Assembly: GCA_041393015.1 (NCBI GenBank)
Contig: JAWKKV010000007.1
Coordinates: forward strand, 160,321-224,320
DNA from: JAGQYH01 sp041393015
GTDB lineage: Bacteria > Bacteroidota > Bacteroidia > Chitinophagales > JADIYW01
Reading direction: 5' to 3'
DNA length: 64,000 bases
The notes under the pieces are model-generated. The model was not told the origin of the DNA and made no database searches. It saw only the letters and a list, made by a program, of their open reading frames with translations. The translations under genes were made by a program, and so were the position numbers. Shown here one piece after another: positions 9,320 through 18,012 of the stretch (positions are counted from its first letter, which is position 1; every line of letters starts with the position of its first letter).

Positions 9320-10372
9320 ATGAAACCATTTTTAATTTTCTTCCTTTCACTAGTCTTTTTTATTGCTAAAGCGGATGATTTAGCCTATAAAATTGGTGTT
9401 TTAGACTCACCTCCTTTTACTTATTTAGATGAAAATAATGAATGGCAAGGCATCAATATTTGGTTATTGGAGAAAATAGCCGAGGAGCAAAATTTCGACT
9501 ATGAGTTCGTCGCCGTGCAAAAAGATTCCTTTCAAAACAAAGATATTGACCTATACATTTACCCAATTATAATTGATAAACAGAACATTAAACAGCTTGA
9601 TTTTACACCTACTTATTACACCACGGATTCTGCTATTCTTATTGAAAAGATAAGCGGATTTCAAGCGCTTTGGAGTTTTATAAAATCTATTTTATCTATC
9701 AACTTTTTAAAGTTGGTGCTTGCCATATTTACACTATTACTAATTGTAGGATTAATTGTATGGTTATTTGAAAGAAAACGAAATTCAGAACAATTTGAAA
9801 GCGGTTGGAAAGGAATTGGAAGCGGCTTATGGTGGTCGGCAGTTACCTTATCTACCGTTGGTTATGGAGATATCAGTCCAAAAACATTAGGAGGCCGAAT
9901 TGTAGGTACTATTTGGATGTTCTCCGGCATTTTGGTTGTAGCAGCCTTTACGGCAAGCATGGCCTCTTTACTTACTATCAATCAGATAAATACCAATAAT
10001 TCTAGCATTACCGATTATAAACACAAAGTAATTGGTGTTTTAGAGCATTCGCCATCCAAAATATATTTGGAAAGAAACTTCTTTAAAAATATCGCTCCAT
10101 TTAAAACTTTTGAAGAAGGTATTAAGGCATTGGAAAACGCTAGGATTGATGCTTACATTGGCGACGAAGCTTATTTAAAATATTTTATTGAAAAAGATAG
10201 TGTAAATGATTTTACGTTATTAGATCACAAATTCAATCCTCAGTATTATTCCTTCGGAGTACATCAACACAAAACAGATTTTTACCTTAAAATTTCTAGA
10301 AATCTTATTGAAATAATTAATGGTGTAGAGTGGCAATTGTTGTTAGAGGAATACGACATTTCCTATCATTAA
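9320..10372 (+). CDS. GluR0-like ligand-gated K+ channel (prokaryotic ionotropic glutamate receptor)
   Basis: A 350-residue protein with the domain order of cyanobacterial GluR0. It has a signal peptide (1-18) and a first half of a periplasmic binding lobe (20-105, KIGVLDSPPFTYLDENNEWQ). A transmembrane helix follows at about 125-150. The pore loop carries the potassium filter TVGYGD at residues 179-184. A second helix ends in AAFTASMASLLT, similar to the SYTANLAAFLT gate of animal receptors. The second half-lobe (225-350) includes IDAYIGDEAYLKYF, which holds the Asp that binds the ligand amino group in the family. The S1 Arg that normally binds the alpha-carboxylate is not evident in PIIIDKQNIKQLDF. 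Ligand therefore uncertain. Confidence 0.85.
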   Translation: MKPFLIFFLSLVFFIAKADDLAYKIGVLDSPPFTYLDENNEWQGINIWLLEKIAEEQNFDYEFVAVQKDSFQNKDIDLYIYPIIIDKQNIKQLDFTPTYYTTDSAILIEKISGFQALWSFIKSILSINFLKLVLAIFTLLLIVGLIVWLFERKRNSEQFESGWKGIGSGLWWSAVTLSTVGYGDISPKTLGGRIVGTIWMFSGILVVAAFTASMASLLTINQINTNNSSITDYKHKVIGVLEHSPSKIYLERNFFKNIAPFKTFEEGIKALENARIDAYIGDEAYLKYFIEKDSVNDFTLLDHKFNPQYYSFGVHQHKTDFYLKISRNLIEIINGVEWQLLLEEYDISYH

Positions 10373-10431
10373 GGGAATTTTAACAATAGTTGGAATGCAA
10401 ATTGCTAGTTATTATTGAAAGCGATTAACAA

Positions 10432-10851
10432 TTGAGATACATTCTAACTATAATAGCAATTTTCTTTATCGGGCAATCGGCGATACTTGCGCAAGATACT
10501 AACTGTGATGAAGATTTATCCCTAAGTCAAATGACTTATAGTTATGATAAATCCGATGTAGCAATGCATTCCACTTACGATGATCTCTATCGATTCGCAT
10601 ATCAAGATCCCTATCAGAATAATTGGACAGTTGGACCGAATCCAACTTATGGAGAAATTAATATTCATGGAAATCTAGACAATATTAGTTCTATTGAGTT
10701 GTATTCCATTACCGGAGAAATGTTGCAATTGATGGAAGGCTTTGATATTTATAGCCCAATAGATTTGTATAGCTATAAGAGCGGAATTTATTTAATAAGA
10801 ATTATCAGCTTATCCAACGAGGTAAAGACTTATAAGGTGATTAAGAGATAA
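10432..10851 (+). CDS. Small secreted protein with T9SS C-terminal sorting domain
   Basis: A 139-residue protein, essentially a signal peptide (ILTIIAIFFIGQSAILA), a 45-residue polar linker, and a type A type IX secretion sorting domain. That domain is seen in WTVGPNPTYGEINIHG, then IELYSITGEMLQ, YSPIDLYSYKSGIYLIRI and the basic end KTYKVIKR. The domain directs export through the T9SS and attachment to surface lipopolysaccharide. There is almost no cargo domain, so this may be a small surface protein or a remnant of a larger one. The start is TTG at 10432. Confidence 0.8.
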   Translation: MRYILTIIAIFFIGQSAILAQDTNCDEDLSLSQMTYSYDKSDVAMHSTYDDLYRFAYQDPYQNNWTVGPNPTYGEINIHGNLDNISSIELYSITGEMLQLMEGFDIYSPIDLYSYKSGIYLIRIISLSNEVKTYKVIKR

Positions 10852-10866
10852 AAGGCTTGCATCTAT

Positions 10867-11436
10867 TTAGTAAAAATCAAAAGAAAATATTTTAGCATTA
10901 TAGTTACTTCTAATGGCTAATTTCTTGTATCCGATTAAACTTAGAATCCCTAGAGTCAATAAAACTATACTTGTTACAACGATTTCCTTTTTATTTTCTT
11001 TCTGCTGAATTAAACACTCTTCTTTTGTTTTTATAACTGTTGAATTAATTGTGTAAACACAATAAACAGGAATAAATCTATAGTCTAGGTTCTCATCGCT
11101 ATTTATACCGAAACTTATTACAATTGGTTTTTCTTCAGTTTTTATAATCTGTTGCAATTCACTGTAATAATCCATCCCACTTCCAACAATAAACTCATTG
11201 TTTGGATAATCTTTTAATTTGATTAACACTTGGCTATAATAACCTCCTTTAACACCTCTTGAAACTCTTCTTGTATTAAGACTTATCAGCTCATTCTCTA
11301 TTTTACTAATACCTTTTTCACTCTTGATTTTATCTGTTACGATTAGTACTAATAAAATGCAAAAAAAGAAAAGCATTCCCCAACCAAAAATTTTAAGACC
11401 TATAAAACTGGTACGGTTAGTAACCCAATCTCGCAT
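10867..11436 (-). CDS. Membrane protein with two TM helices, unknown
   Basis: A 189-residue protein with one transmembrane helix near residues 14-34 (IFGWGMLFFFCILLVLIV) and a second near 150-168 (VVTSIVLLTLGILSLIGY), separated by about 110 soluble residues that include FIVGSGMDYYSELQQ. This two-helix layout resembles DUF3592 proteins, but the match is only architectural. It lies 11 bases past the stop of the methylmalonyl-CoA mutase gene on the same strand and could be read through from it. No functional motif is visible. Confidence 0.65.
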   Translation of the reverse strand: MRDWVTNRTSFIGLKIFGWGMLFFFCILLVLIVTDKIKSEKGISKIENELISLNTRRVSRGVKGGYYSQVLIKLKDYPNNEFIVGSGMDYYSELQQIIKTEEKPIVISFGINSDENLDYRFIPVYCVYTINSTVIKTKEECLIQQKENKKEIVVTSIVLLTLGILSLIGYKKLAIRSNYNAKIFSFDFY

Positions 11437-11447
11437 AACATCTTTCC

Positions 11448-13586
11448 TTACTGATAACCCTTAATCAAAATCTCCAAAATCTCTTGAGCCGCTTTGGCAA
11501 TTACTGTTCCCGGTCCATAAACACCTAAAACGCCAGCATCAAAAAGAAAATCATAATCTTGCTTTGGAATAACGCCTCCACAAACCACCATAATATCATC
11601 TCTTCCTAAAGCTTTTAACTCTTTAATTAATTGAGGAATCAATGTTTTATGTCCGGCTGCTAAACTAGAAACGCCTACCACATGAACATCATTCTCAATG
11701 GCTTGCATGGCTACTTCCTTTGGGGTTTGAAACAAAGGTCCGATATCTACATCAAAACCAATATCAGCAAAACCACTGGCAATTACCTTAGCGCCTCTAT
11801 CATGGCCATCTTGTCCAATTTTGGCCACCAAAATTCTTGGTCGCCTTCCGGCTAATTCAGCAAACTGATTAGATTCCTTACGAGCCTTACTAAAATCTAC
11901 GTCTTCTTTCATTTCACTTCTATAAACACCACTAATGGCTTTAGATGTTGCCTTATATCTTCCGTAAACAGTTTCTAATGCAGATGAAATTTCTCCTAAC
12001 GTGGCTCTTTCTCTCGCTGCCTTTACAGCTCCTTCCAATAAATTTCCCTCGCCGGTTTCAGCAATTTTAGTTAATTCAGCCAGCAATTTTTCAACCGTTT
12101 CATTATTTCTATTCTGCTTAATCTCAGCCAATTGTTGTATCTGCCCATCTCTTACTTTAGCATTGTCAATATCTAAGATATCAATTTCCGTATCGTCTTC
12201 CGCTTGAAAAGCATTCACCCCAATAATCAAATCCGTTCCGCCATCAATTCTAGCTTGCTTTTTTGCGGCAGCTTCTTCAATTCTCATTTTGGGCAATCCC
12301 GCTTCAATGGCTTTCACCATGCCGCCTGCCGCTTCTACTTCTTCAATTAATTTCCAAGCTTTTTGAGCAATTTCATTCGTTAGACTTTCCACATAATAAG
12401 AACCACCCCAAGGATCAACTACTTTGGTGATGTCCGTTTCTTCCTGAAGAAACAATTGTGTATTTCTAGCAATTTTGGCCGAAAAATCAGTTGGTAAGGC
12501 AATCGCTTCATCTAATGCATTGGTATGTAAAGATTGGGTATGACCAAATACAGCCGCCATCGCTTCAATACAAGTTCTGCTCACATTATTAAACGGATCT
12601 TGCTCGGTTAAACTCCAACCTGATGTTTGACAATGCGTTCTTAAAGCCATTGATTTGGAACTTTTAGGATCAAACTCCTTAACAATCTTCGCCCAAAGCA
12701 TTCTCGCAGCGCGCATTTTGGCAATCTCCATAAAATGATCCATACCAATGCCCCAGAAAAATGATAAACGCGGGGCAAAGTCATCAATATCTAAACCTGC
12801 CTTAATACCGGTTCTAATATATTCTAATCCATCTGCTAACGTATAAGCCAATTCAATTTCAGGTGTGGCACCCGCTTCTTGCATGTGGTAGCCACTAATA
12901 CTAATCGAATTAAACTTCGGCATATATTGGGCCGTATATTCAAAAATATCTGAGATGATTTTTATGGAAGGTTGTGGCGGATAGATATAGGTATTCCGAA
13001 CCATAAACTCCTTTAAAATATCATTTTGAATAGTACCACTCAACAAATTAATGGCAGCGCCTTGCTCTTCTGCCGCCACAATATAAAATGCCATTATCGG
13101 CAAAACGGCACCGTTCATCGTCATCGACACAGAAATCTTATCTAAAGGAATTTGATCAAACAAAACCTTCATATCTTCTACCGTATCAATCGCAACACCT
13201 GCTTTCCCAACATCTCCGGTTACTCTTGGATGATCGGAATCGTATCCTCTATGCGTAGCCAAATCGAATGCCACAGACAAGCCTTTCTGACCGCCGGCTA
13301 AATTTCGTCTGTAAAAGGCATTGGACTCTTCTGCCGTAGAAAAACCCGCATATTGGCGAATGGTCCAAGGTCGAATGATATACATCGTGCTGTAGGGTCC
13401 TCTCAAATAAGGTGGAATACCCGCCACAAAATCTAAATGTTCAAGATCTTTAATATCATTGATTGAATAATAAGATTTGATTTCAATATCATCCTTTGAT
13501 TCCGCTTTTGGCGCTACTTGATTCTTATCTTTAGAAATTTCAGCCCAAGCTGTTCTAAAATTAATATCTTGAAAATCTTTTCTCAT
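11448..13586 (-). CDS. scpA: Methylmalonyl-CoA mutase, catalytic subunit
   Basis: Adenosylcobalamin-dependent isomerisation of (R)-methylmalonyl-CoA to succinyl-CoA. The 712-residue protein contains the TIM-barrel substrate domain (GTIQNDILKEFMVRNTYIYP, SISGYHMQEAGA, RTHCQTSGWSLTEQDP) and the C-terminal B12 domain (AKIGQDGHDRGAKVIA, where DGHDRG is the DxHxxG cobalt-ligand motif, and VVCGGVIPKQDY). ATG at 13586 was chosen over an upstream in-frame ATG because the sequence before MRKDFQDINF looks non-coding and overlaps the divergent gene. The small non-catalytic subunit usual in Bacteroidota is not adjacent. It would consume propionyl-CoA derived from thymine catabolism. Confidence 0.96.
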   Translation of the reverse strand: MRKDFQDINFRTAWAEISKDKNQVAPKAESKDDIEIKSYYSINDIKDLEHLDFVAGIPPYLRGPYSTMYIIRPWTIRQYAGFSTAEESNAFYRRNLAGGQKGLSVAFDLATHRGYDSDHPRVTGDVGKAGVAIDTVEDMKVLFDQIPLDKISVSMTMNGAVLPIMAFYIVAAEEQGAAINLLSGTIQNDILKEFMVRNTYIYPPQPSIKIISDIFEYTAQYMPKFNSISISGYHMQEAGATPEIELAYTLADGLEYIRTGIKAGLDIDDFAPRLSFFWGIGMDHFMEIAKMRAARMLWAKIVKEFDPKSSKSMALRTHCQTSGWSLTEQDPFNNVSRTCIEAMAAVFGHTQSLHTNALDEAIALPTDFSAKIARNTQLFLQEETDITKVVDPWGGSYYVESLTNEIAQKAWKLIEEVEAAGGMVKAIEAGLPKMRIEEAAAKKQARIDGGTDLIIGVNAFQAEDDTEIDILDIDNAKVRDGQIQQLAEIKQNRNNETVEKLLAELTKIAETGEGNLLEGAVKAARERATLGEISSALETVYGRYKATSKAISGVYRSEMKEDVDFSKARKESNQFAELAGRRPRILVAKIGQDGHDRGAKVIASGFADIGFDVDIGPLFQTPKEVAMQAIENDVHVVGVSSLAAGHKTLIPQLIKELKALGRDDIMVVCGGVIPKQDYDFLFDAGVLGVYGPGTVIAKAAQEILEILIKGYQ

Positions 13587-13616
13587 ATGTTGAGTAAAAA
13601 TATAAATATTGAATGA

Positions 13617-14189
13617 ATGAAACCTATGTTCTTTACCAAACCTGCTCATTTTCGTCAATGGCTCCATGAAAATCATAACCATGCCACAGAAGTTTGGGTA
13701 GGTTATTACAAAAAATCAACTAAGATTGAATGCATAGATTGGCCGGCCTCTGTTCAGGAAGCTGTTTGTTATGGTTGGATAGATGGAATAAGAAAAACAA
13801 TTGATGATAAATCTTATAAAATTAGGTTTACACCTAGAAAGCCTGATAGTATATGGAGTGCGCTAAATATTAAATATGTTGCTGCTTTAACCAAAGAAGG
13901 TAAAATGATGCCTGCCGGAATAAAAGCTTTTAAAAAAAGAAAAGACGATAAGTCTTCTATTTATTCTCATGAGCAAAACGAAGTAAAGCTTAATAAACGA
14001 TATGAAGATCAAATTAAAGCAAACAAGAAAGCTTGGATTTATTTCGAATCCTTGCCGCCCGGCTATAAAAAACACACCATATATTATGTAATGTCGGCCA
14101 AACGAGAAGCAACACAATTAAAAAGAATGCAGATATTGATTGAAAGTGCTGAACAAGGACTCAAAATTCCGCATTTAAGAAGAAAGTAA
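13617..14189 (+). CDS. YdeI/OmdA family protein
   Basis: A 190-residue protein matching the YdeI / OmpD-associated family by FRQWLHENHNHATEVWVGYY, SVQEAVCYGWIDGIRK, FTPRKPDSIWSALNIK and the C-terminal KREATQLKRMQILIES. The family is widespread, cytosolic and of unclear biochemical role; some members are linked to stress or metal tolerance. The start is only 30 bases from the divergent scpA start, so the two promoters must overlap each other or the coding ends. The C-terminus is strongly basic. Confidence 0.85.
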   Translation: MKPMFFTKPAHFRQWLHENHNHATEVWVGYYKKSTKIECIDWPASVQEAVCYGWIDGIRKTIDDKSYKIRFTPRKPDSIWSALNIKYVAALTKEGKMMPAGIKAFKKRKDDKSSIYSHEQNEVKLNKRYEDQIKANKKAWIYFESLPPGYKKHTIYYVMSAKREATQLKRMQILIESAEQGLKIPHLRRK

Positions 14190-14287
14190 ATGGGTTATCC
14201 ACTAAGCACTTCATAATCATATTTCACTTCAATCTAATTCTTAAAATAACTTCACTATATCATAAGATGTTAAAGCTGGCTTTTGTT

Positions 14288-14295
14288 TAATTTTG
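14288..14295 (+). promoter_or_regulatory. Candidate -7 box upstream of glnS
   Basis: TAATTTTG fits the Bacteroidota -7 consensus TAnnTTTG and lies 30 bases before the glnS ATG. I see no clear -33 TTG at the expected spacing, so support is partial. Confidence 0.35.
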
Positions 14296-14324
14296 TAACA
14301 CAAATATTTATTAGACGATATTCT

Positions 14325-15989
14325 ATGGCAGAAGAGAACAATACAAGCGAGAAAAGGCTGAATTTCATTGAAGAAATAATTGAGTCCGATTTAAAATCTG
14401 GTAAACACAATACTGTTCTTACTCGATTCCCTCCGGAACCCAATGGTTACTTGCATATCGGACATGCTAAATCTATCTGTTTAAACTTTGGATTGGGTAA
14501 TAAATTTGGTGGAAAAACAAATTTAAGATTTGATGATACCAACCCTACCAAAGAAGATATTGAGTATGTAGATAGCATCAAAGAAGACATCAAATGGCTA
14601 GGCTTTGAATGGGCAGAAGAATTATATACCAGCGATTACTTCGGTAAATTATATGAAATGGCTGTTACGCTCATCAAAAAAGGATTGGCGTATGTTGACG
14701 ATAGCTCAGCAGAAGAAATTGCCGCTTTAAAAGGAAGTCCAACAGAACCGGGAAAGAACAGTCCATTTAGAGATAGAAGTGTAGAAGAAAATCTTGAGTT
14801 GTTTAGCAAAATGAAAAATGGCGAGTTTGCAGAAGGTTCAAAGGTTTTACGAGCAAAAATAGATATGTCAGCTTCTAATATGCATATGAGAGATCCTCTT
14901 TTGTATCGTATAAAATTTGCTCACCATCACAGAACAGGCGATGAATGGTGTATTTATCCGATGTACGATTTTGCTCACGGACAAAGTGATGCGATTGAAA
15001 ATATTACGCATTCCGTTTGTACGCTAGAGTTTATTCCGCATAGAGAATTATATGACTGGCTAATTGAAAAATTAGAGCTTTATCCATCCAAACAATATGA
15101 ATTTGCTCGCTTGAATCTCAATTATACCGTAATGAGTAAGCGAAAACTTTTACAATTGGTAGAAGATGAAATAGTAAATGGTTGGAACGATCCAAGAATG
15201 CCAACACTATCCGGTATGCGCAGAAGAGGCTATACACCAGAAGCCATCAGAAATTTTTGTGATGAAATTGGGGTTTTAAAAAGAAATGGATTAACGGACA
15301 TTGCTCTGTTGGAACATCATGTTAAAAGCCATTTGAATCAAGTAGCACAAAGACGAATGGTGGTGTTTGATCCAGTTAAAGTAGTGATTACCAATTTTGA
15401 GGAAGGAAAAGTAGAGTGGTTGAAAAGTGAGAACAACCAAGAAAATGATGCTGATGGAGAAAGAGAAGTGCCATTTACAAGAGAGCTTTACATTGAAAGG
15501 GATGACTTCATGGAGAATGCTCCAAGAAAGTTTTTCCGTTTAGATATTGGAAAATTTGTTCGTTTAAAAAGCGCCTACATTATTACTTGCGACGAAGTAG
15601 TTAAAGATGATGCAGGCAATATCACAGAATTACGTTGTACTTATTTTCCAGATAGTAAAAGTGGAGAAGATACTTCCGGCATCAAAGCAAAAGGCACTTT
15701 ACATTGGGTAAGTATTGCTCATGCTGTTCCGGTTGAAGTTAGAGAATACGATAGATTGTTCAAGGTAGAAAACCCGAGTGCGGAAGAAGGCGACTTCAAA
15801 GATTATGTCAATGAAAACAGCTTAACTATTGTACCAAAAGCTTATGCAGAACCTGCATTATTAGAAGCTAGCATGGATGAAAGATTTCAATTTTTAAGAA
15901 AAGGCTATTTCTGTTTAGATAAAGATAGTTCTAAAGAACAGCTTGTGTTTAATAGGACGGTGAGTTTAAGAGATAGTTGGAAGAAATAA
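14325..15989 (+). CDS. glnS: Glutaminyl-tRNA synthetase
   Basis: Charges tRNA-Gln with glutamine; class I synthetase of 554 residues, normal length. The ATP-binding HIGH motif is in RFPPEPNGYLHIGHAKS, and the KMSKS counterpart is VMSKRKLLQLV. The C-terminal half is the two-barrel anticodon-binding domain (PFTRELYIERDDF, TLHWVSIAHAVPVEVREYDR, FNRTVSLRDSWKK). The start is ATG 14325 (MAEENNTSEKRLNFI); the frame runs 14 codons further back but only into the leader. Its presence means Gln-tRNA is made directly rather than only through GatCAB. Confidence 0.97.
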   Translation: MAEENNTSEKRLNFIEEIIESDLKSGKHNTVLTRFPPEPNGYLHIGHAKSICLNFGLGNKFGGKTNLRFDDTNPTKEDIEYVDSIKEDIKWLGFEWAEELYTSDYFGKLYEMAVTLIKKGLAYVDDSSAEEIAALKGSPTEPGKNSPFRDRSVEENLELFSKMKNGEFAEGSKVLRAKIDMSASNMHMRDPLLYRIKFAHHHRTGDEWCIYPMYDFAHGQSDAIENITHSVCTLEFIPHRELYDWLIEKLELYPSKQYEFARLNLNYTVMSKRKLLQLVEDEIVNGWNDPRMPTLSGMRRRGYTPEAIRNFCDEIGVLKRNGLTDIALLEHHVKSHLNQVAQRRMVVFDPVKVVITNFEEGKVEWLKSENNQENDADGEREVPFTRELYIERDDFMENAPRKFFRLDIGKFVRLKSAYIITCDEVVKDDAGNITELRCTYFPDSKSGEDTSGIKAKGTLHWVSIAHAVPVEVREYDRLFKVENPSAEEGDFKDYVNENSLTIVPKAYAEPALLEASMDERFQFLRKGYFCLDKDSSKEQLVFNRTVSLRDSWKK

Positions 15990-15996
15990 TAAATAA

Positions 15997-16034
15997 AGTG
16001 CCTTAAGATACAAGTACTTAAAGTGTCTTAAGTT
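15997..16034. repeat. Left inverted repeat flanking the four-helix-bundle gene
   Basis: The AGTGCCTTAAG...TACTTAAAGT...GTCTTAAGTT motif series here recurs in reverse complement at 16395-16433, with small insertions and deletions. The two copies frame the gene at 16042-16401 almost exactly, the right one overlapping its stop codon. Confidence 0.8.
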
Positions 16035-16041
16035 GATTATT

Positions 16042-16401
16042 ATGGACAATTTAGAATTTGCAAAAAAATTAGAAATTAGAACAAAAAAGTTCGCCCTTCA
16101 AATAATTAGAATGTCTAGTGATTTTCCAAATACACCTGAAGCTCGTGTGGTAAGAAATCAAGTTACAAAATCAGGAACAAGTATAGGCGCCAATTATAGA
16201 GAAGCTAATAGGTCAAGAAGTAAAGCGGATTTTAAAAATAAAATTAAGATTTGTGAAAGTGAGGCAAGTGAAACAGTTTATTGGCTTGAGCTTATCGCAG
16301 AGTTAGATTGGTTCGCAAAAGATACTTTTCAGTTAATTTATATAGAAGCTAAAGAAATATTAGCCATATTCACTTCAATTAGCAATAAACTAAAAACTTA
16401 A
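16042..16401 (+). CDS. Four-helix bundle protein (23S rRNA IVP/S23 family)
   Basis: A 119-residue all-helical protein of the four helix bundle (S23, intervening-sequence protein) family. The opening FAKKLEIRTKKFALQIIRMS, the central QVTKSGTSIGANYREANRSR and the following KIKICESEASETVYWLEL are the hallmark segments. Relatives are encoded inside intervening sequences of some 23S rRNA genes, stand free in many Bacteroidota genomes, or serve as accessory proteins (Avd) of diversity-generating retroelements. No reverse transcriptase is near. Here the gene sits between two housekeeping genes and is enclosed by inverted repeats. ATG 16042 is preferred over TTG 16033. Confidence 0.93.
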   Translation: MDNLEFAKKLEIRTKKFALQIIRMSSDFPNTPEARVVRNQVTKSGTSIGANYREANRSRSKADFKNKIKICESEASETVYWLELIAELDWFAKDTFQLIYIEAKEILAIFTSISNKLKT

Positions 16402-16433
16402 GACACTTATAACTTTAAGTACTTAAGACACTC
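16395..16433. repeat. Right inverted repeat flanking the four-helix-bundle gene
   Basis: AACTTAAGACACTTATAACT followed by TTAAGTACTTAAGACACT is the reverse complement of the series at 15997-16034, lengthened by a few bases in the centre. It covers the stop codon of the four-helix gene and ends three bases before the truA ATG. Confidence 0.8.
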
Positions 16434-16436
16434 TTC

Positions 16437-17207
16437 ATGACACACTTCTACCTCATTCATATCCAATACCTTGGTTTCCGTTTCCACGGCTGGGCGAAGC
16501 AGCCTAATTTAAAAACGGTTCATCAAATGATCGATAAAACAATGCCTTTTGTTTTAGGTCACGATGATTTTAAAACCATGGGATGCAGCAGAACCGATTC
16601 GATGGTGTCTGCCAATCACTCTGCTTTTGAATTATTTGTGAATGAGCCACTAGATTTAGATCAACTCTTAATAGATATTAATTCTAATTTTCCACCGGAT
16701 ATAAAAGCTATTAAAATTGAGGAAGTTGATAAAAACTTCAATATTATCAATACACCCAAAACCAAAGAATATCTCTATCTGTTTTGTTTTGGTGAAAAAC
16801 CTCATCCTTTCTCTGCACCATTTATGATGTCTTTTGAAGAAGATCTTGATATTGAGCTTATGAAAAAAGGGGCCTTACTCTTTGAAGGCGAACACGATTT
16901 TATAAAATATTGTACCAAGCCCTCTCCTAATGTTCAATCCATAAGAACTATTGAATGGAGTAGAATCGAAGAAAACACGACTTACCAAGCTAATTTTTTC
17001 CCGGAAAAAAGCTTCCTATATAAAGTTAGAGGACAAGGTTTTATGCGCAATCAAATTAGATTAATGATGGGACAATTAATTGAATTAGGCAAATACGATA
17101 TTACACTAGAAGAAATAAAAGAAAGTCTATCCGGAAAAGATCGTAGCCACTTAAATTTCATCGCTCCTGCTTCTGGGTTGATTTTGAATAAAGTAGCGTT
17201 TGAATAA
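16437..17207 (+). CDS. truA: TruA-family tRNA pseudouridine synthase (divergent)
   Basis: A 256-residue TruA-type protein; TruA isomerises U38-40 in the tRNA anticodon arm. The catalytic Asp motif reads CSRTDSMVSA where canonical TruA has GRTDAGVHA, so the Asp is kept but its neighbours differ. The C-terminal signature FLYKVRGQGFMRNQIRLMMG is well conserved. This could be true TruA or a divergent paralogue with altered specificity. The start follows directly after an inverted repeat, leaving almost no leader. The last 11 codons reappear at 18013-18044. Confidence 0.85.
   Translation: MTHFYLIHIQYLGFRFHGWAKQPNLKTVHQMIDKTMPFVLGHDDFKTMGCSRTDSMVSANHSAFELFVNEPLDLDQLLIDINSNFPPDIKAIKIEEVDKNFNIINTPKTKEYLYLFCFGEKPHPFSAPFMMSFEEDLDIELMKKGALLFEGEHDFIKYCTKPSPNVQSIRTIEWSRIEENTTYQANFFPEKSFLYKVRGQGFMRNQIRLMMGQLIELGKYDITLEEIKESLSGKDRSHLNFIAPASGLILNKVAFE
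17175..17206 (+). repeat. Direct repeat copy 1: 3' end of truA
   Basis: These 32 bases, the last codons of truA, recur at 18013-18044 with 29 of 32 identical. The second copy encodes the same peptide end GLILNKV(A/E)FE plus stop. Confidence 0.9.
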
Positions 17208-17215
17208 AATTCTTA

Positions 17216-17887
17216 CTATTCAGTTGCAAAGCTTTGAGGGCCTTTCCATTCACTATAATTATTGCTTCCACAATTAGTTCGTATATAAAAATCAAAAGCA
17301 GTAGCAGATGGTAAATTCACTAACTCAACAAATTTATTAGAAGTAATTTTTTTTGTTCCTGTTCCTAAGTCAAAACCTAATACACCATATTCTATTTCGT
17401 AAAATCCTGGTATTTCACTTTCATAATATGGGATAATATCTCCTAATAGATTCCACGTAAGTCTTATATAATTTGATTCACTAGAATCCGCAAACATAGA
17501 ATAAACATCTTCGCAATTACTATTTGTTTGAAAACTTGAAATATAAGGTCCAAACCATTGACTTACTTCATTTTCTACACATCTGCGCCTAACATAAACC
17601 GTATAAGAGTTCTCTATATTTATATTTTCAATTTTGAAAGGTAATGCTATGCTTTCAACTCTGATTCCATTTCCAATTTCAAAATTTACAGTATCATATT
17701 CAATATCGTAATTAGGGAAATAATCAGATGATTGATTTACAATGTTAAGCTCTGCCACTGAATCATTTACACTTATCAGTGGACTAATGGTGATGATATC
17801 ATTGCAAGATGGTTCCCATCTATCATTTTCACAACTAACCATACAAAACATTGAAACAAAAATTAGAATGCAATAAAATTGATACAT
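17216..17887 (-). CDS. Putative lipoprotein with two fibronectin-III-like repeats
   Basis: A 223-residue protein with a lipoprotein signal (FYCILIFVSMFCMVSCEND, Cys about residue 19). The mature part holds two similar units with the pattern of Fn3-like domains in Bacteroidota surface proteins: one ends YTVYVRRRCVENEVSQWFGP and the other FDFYIRTNCGSNNYSEWKGP. It lies between the two copies of the truA 3' end, in the opposite direction to truA, and looks like an inserted accessory gene. Probably surface-exposed. Function unknown. Confidence 0.75.
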   Translation of the reverse strand: MYQFYCILIFVSMFCMVSCENDRWEPSCNDIITISPLISVNDSVAELNIVNQSSDYFPNYDIEYDTVNFEIGNGIRVESIALPFKIENINIENSYTVYVRRRCVENEVSQWFGPYISSFQTNSNCEDVYSMFADSSESNYIRLTWNLLGDIIPYYESEIPGFYEIEYGVLGFDLGTGTKKITSNKFVELVNLPSATAFDFYIRTNCGSNNYSEWKGPQSFATE

Positions 17888-18012
17888 TATTATACATTTA
17901 TAAAAGCAAATATAGTTACATCTGTTTATTTCGATTATTAATTTTTAGCTATTACTCATAATTTTCGCATGAAACTAATTACCAATACTTACTCTTTTTA
18001 GATTAAGTATAT

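Noticed and set aside
13587..13682. Upstream extension of the methylmalonyl-CoA mutase frame
   Set aside because: It overlaps the divergent YdeI gene and has no similarity to the family start; ATG 13586 fits.
16042..16401. Part of a diversity-generating retroelement (Avd)
   Set aside because: No reverse transcriptase, template repeat or variable repeat near; only the four-helix gene is present.
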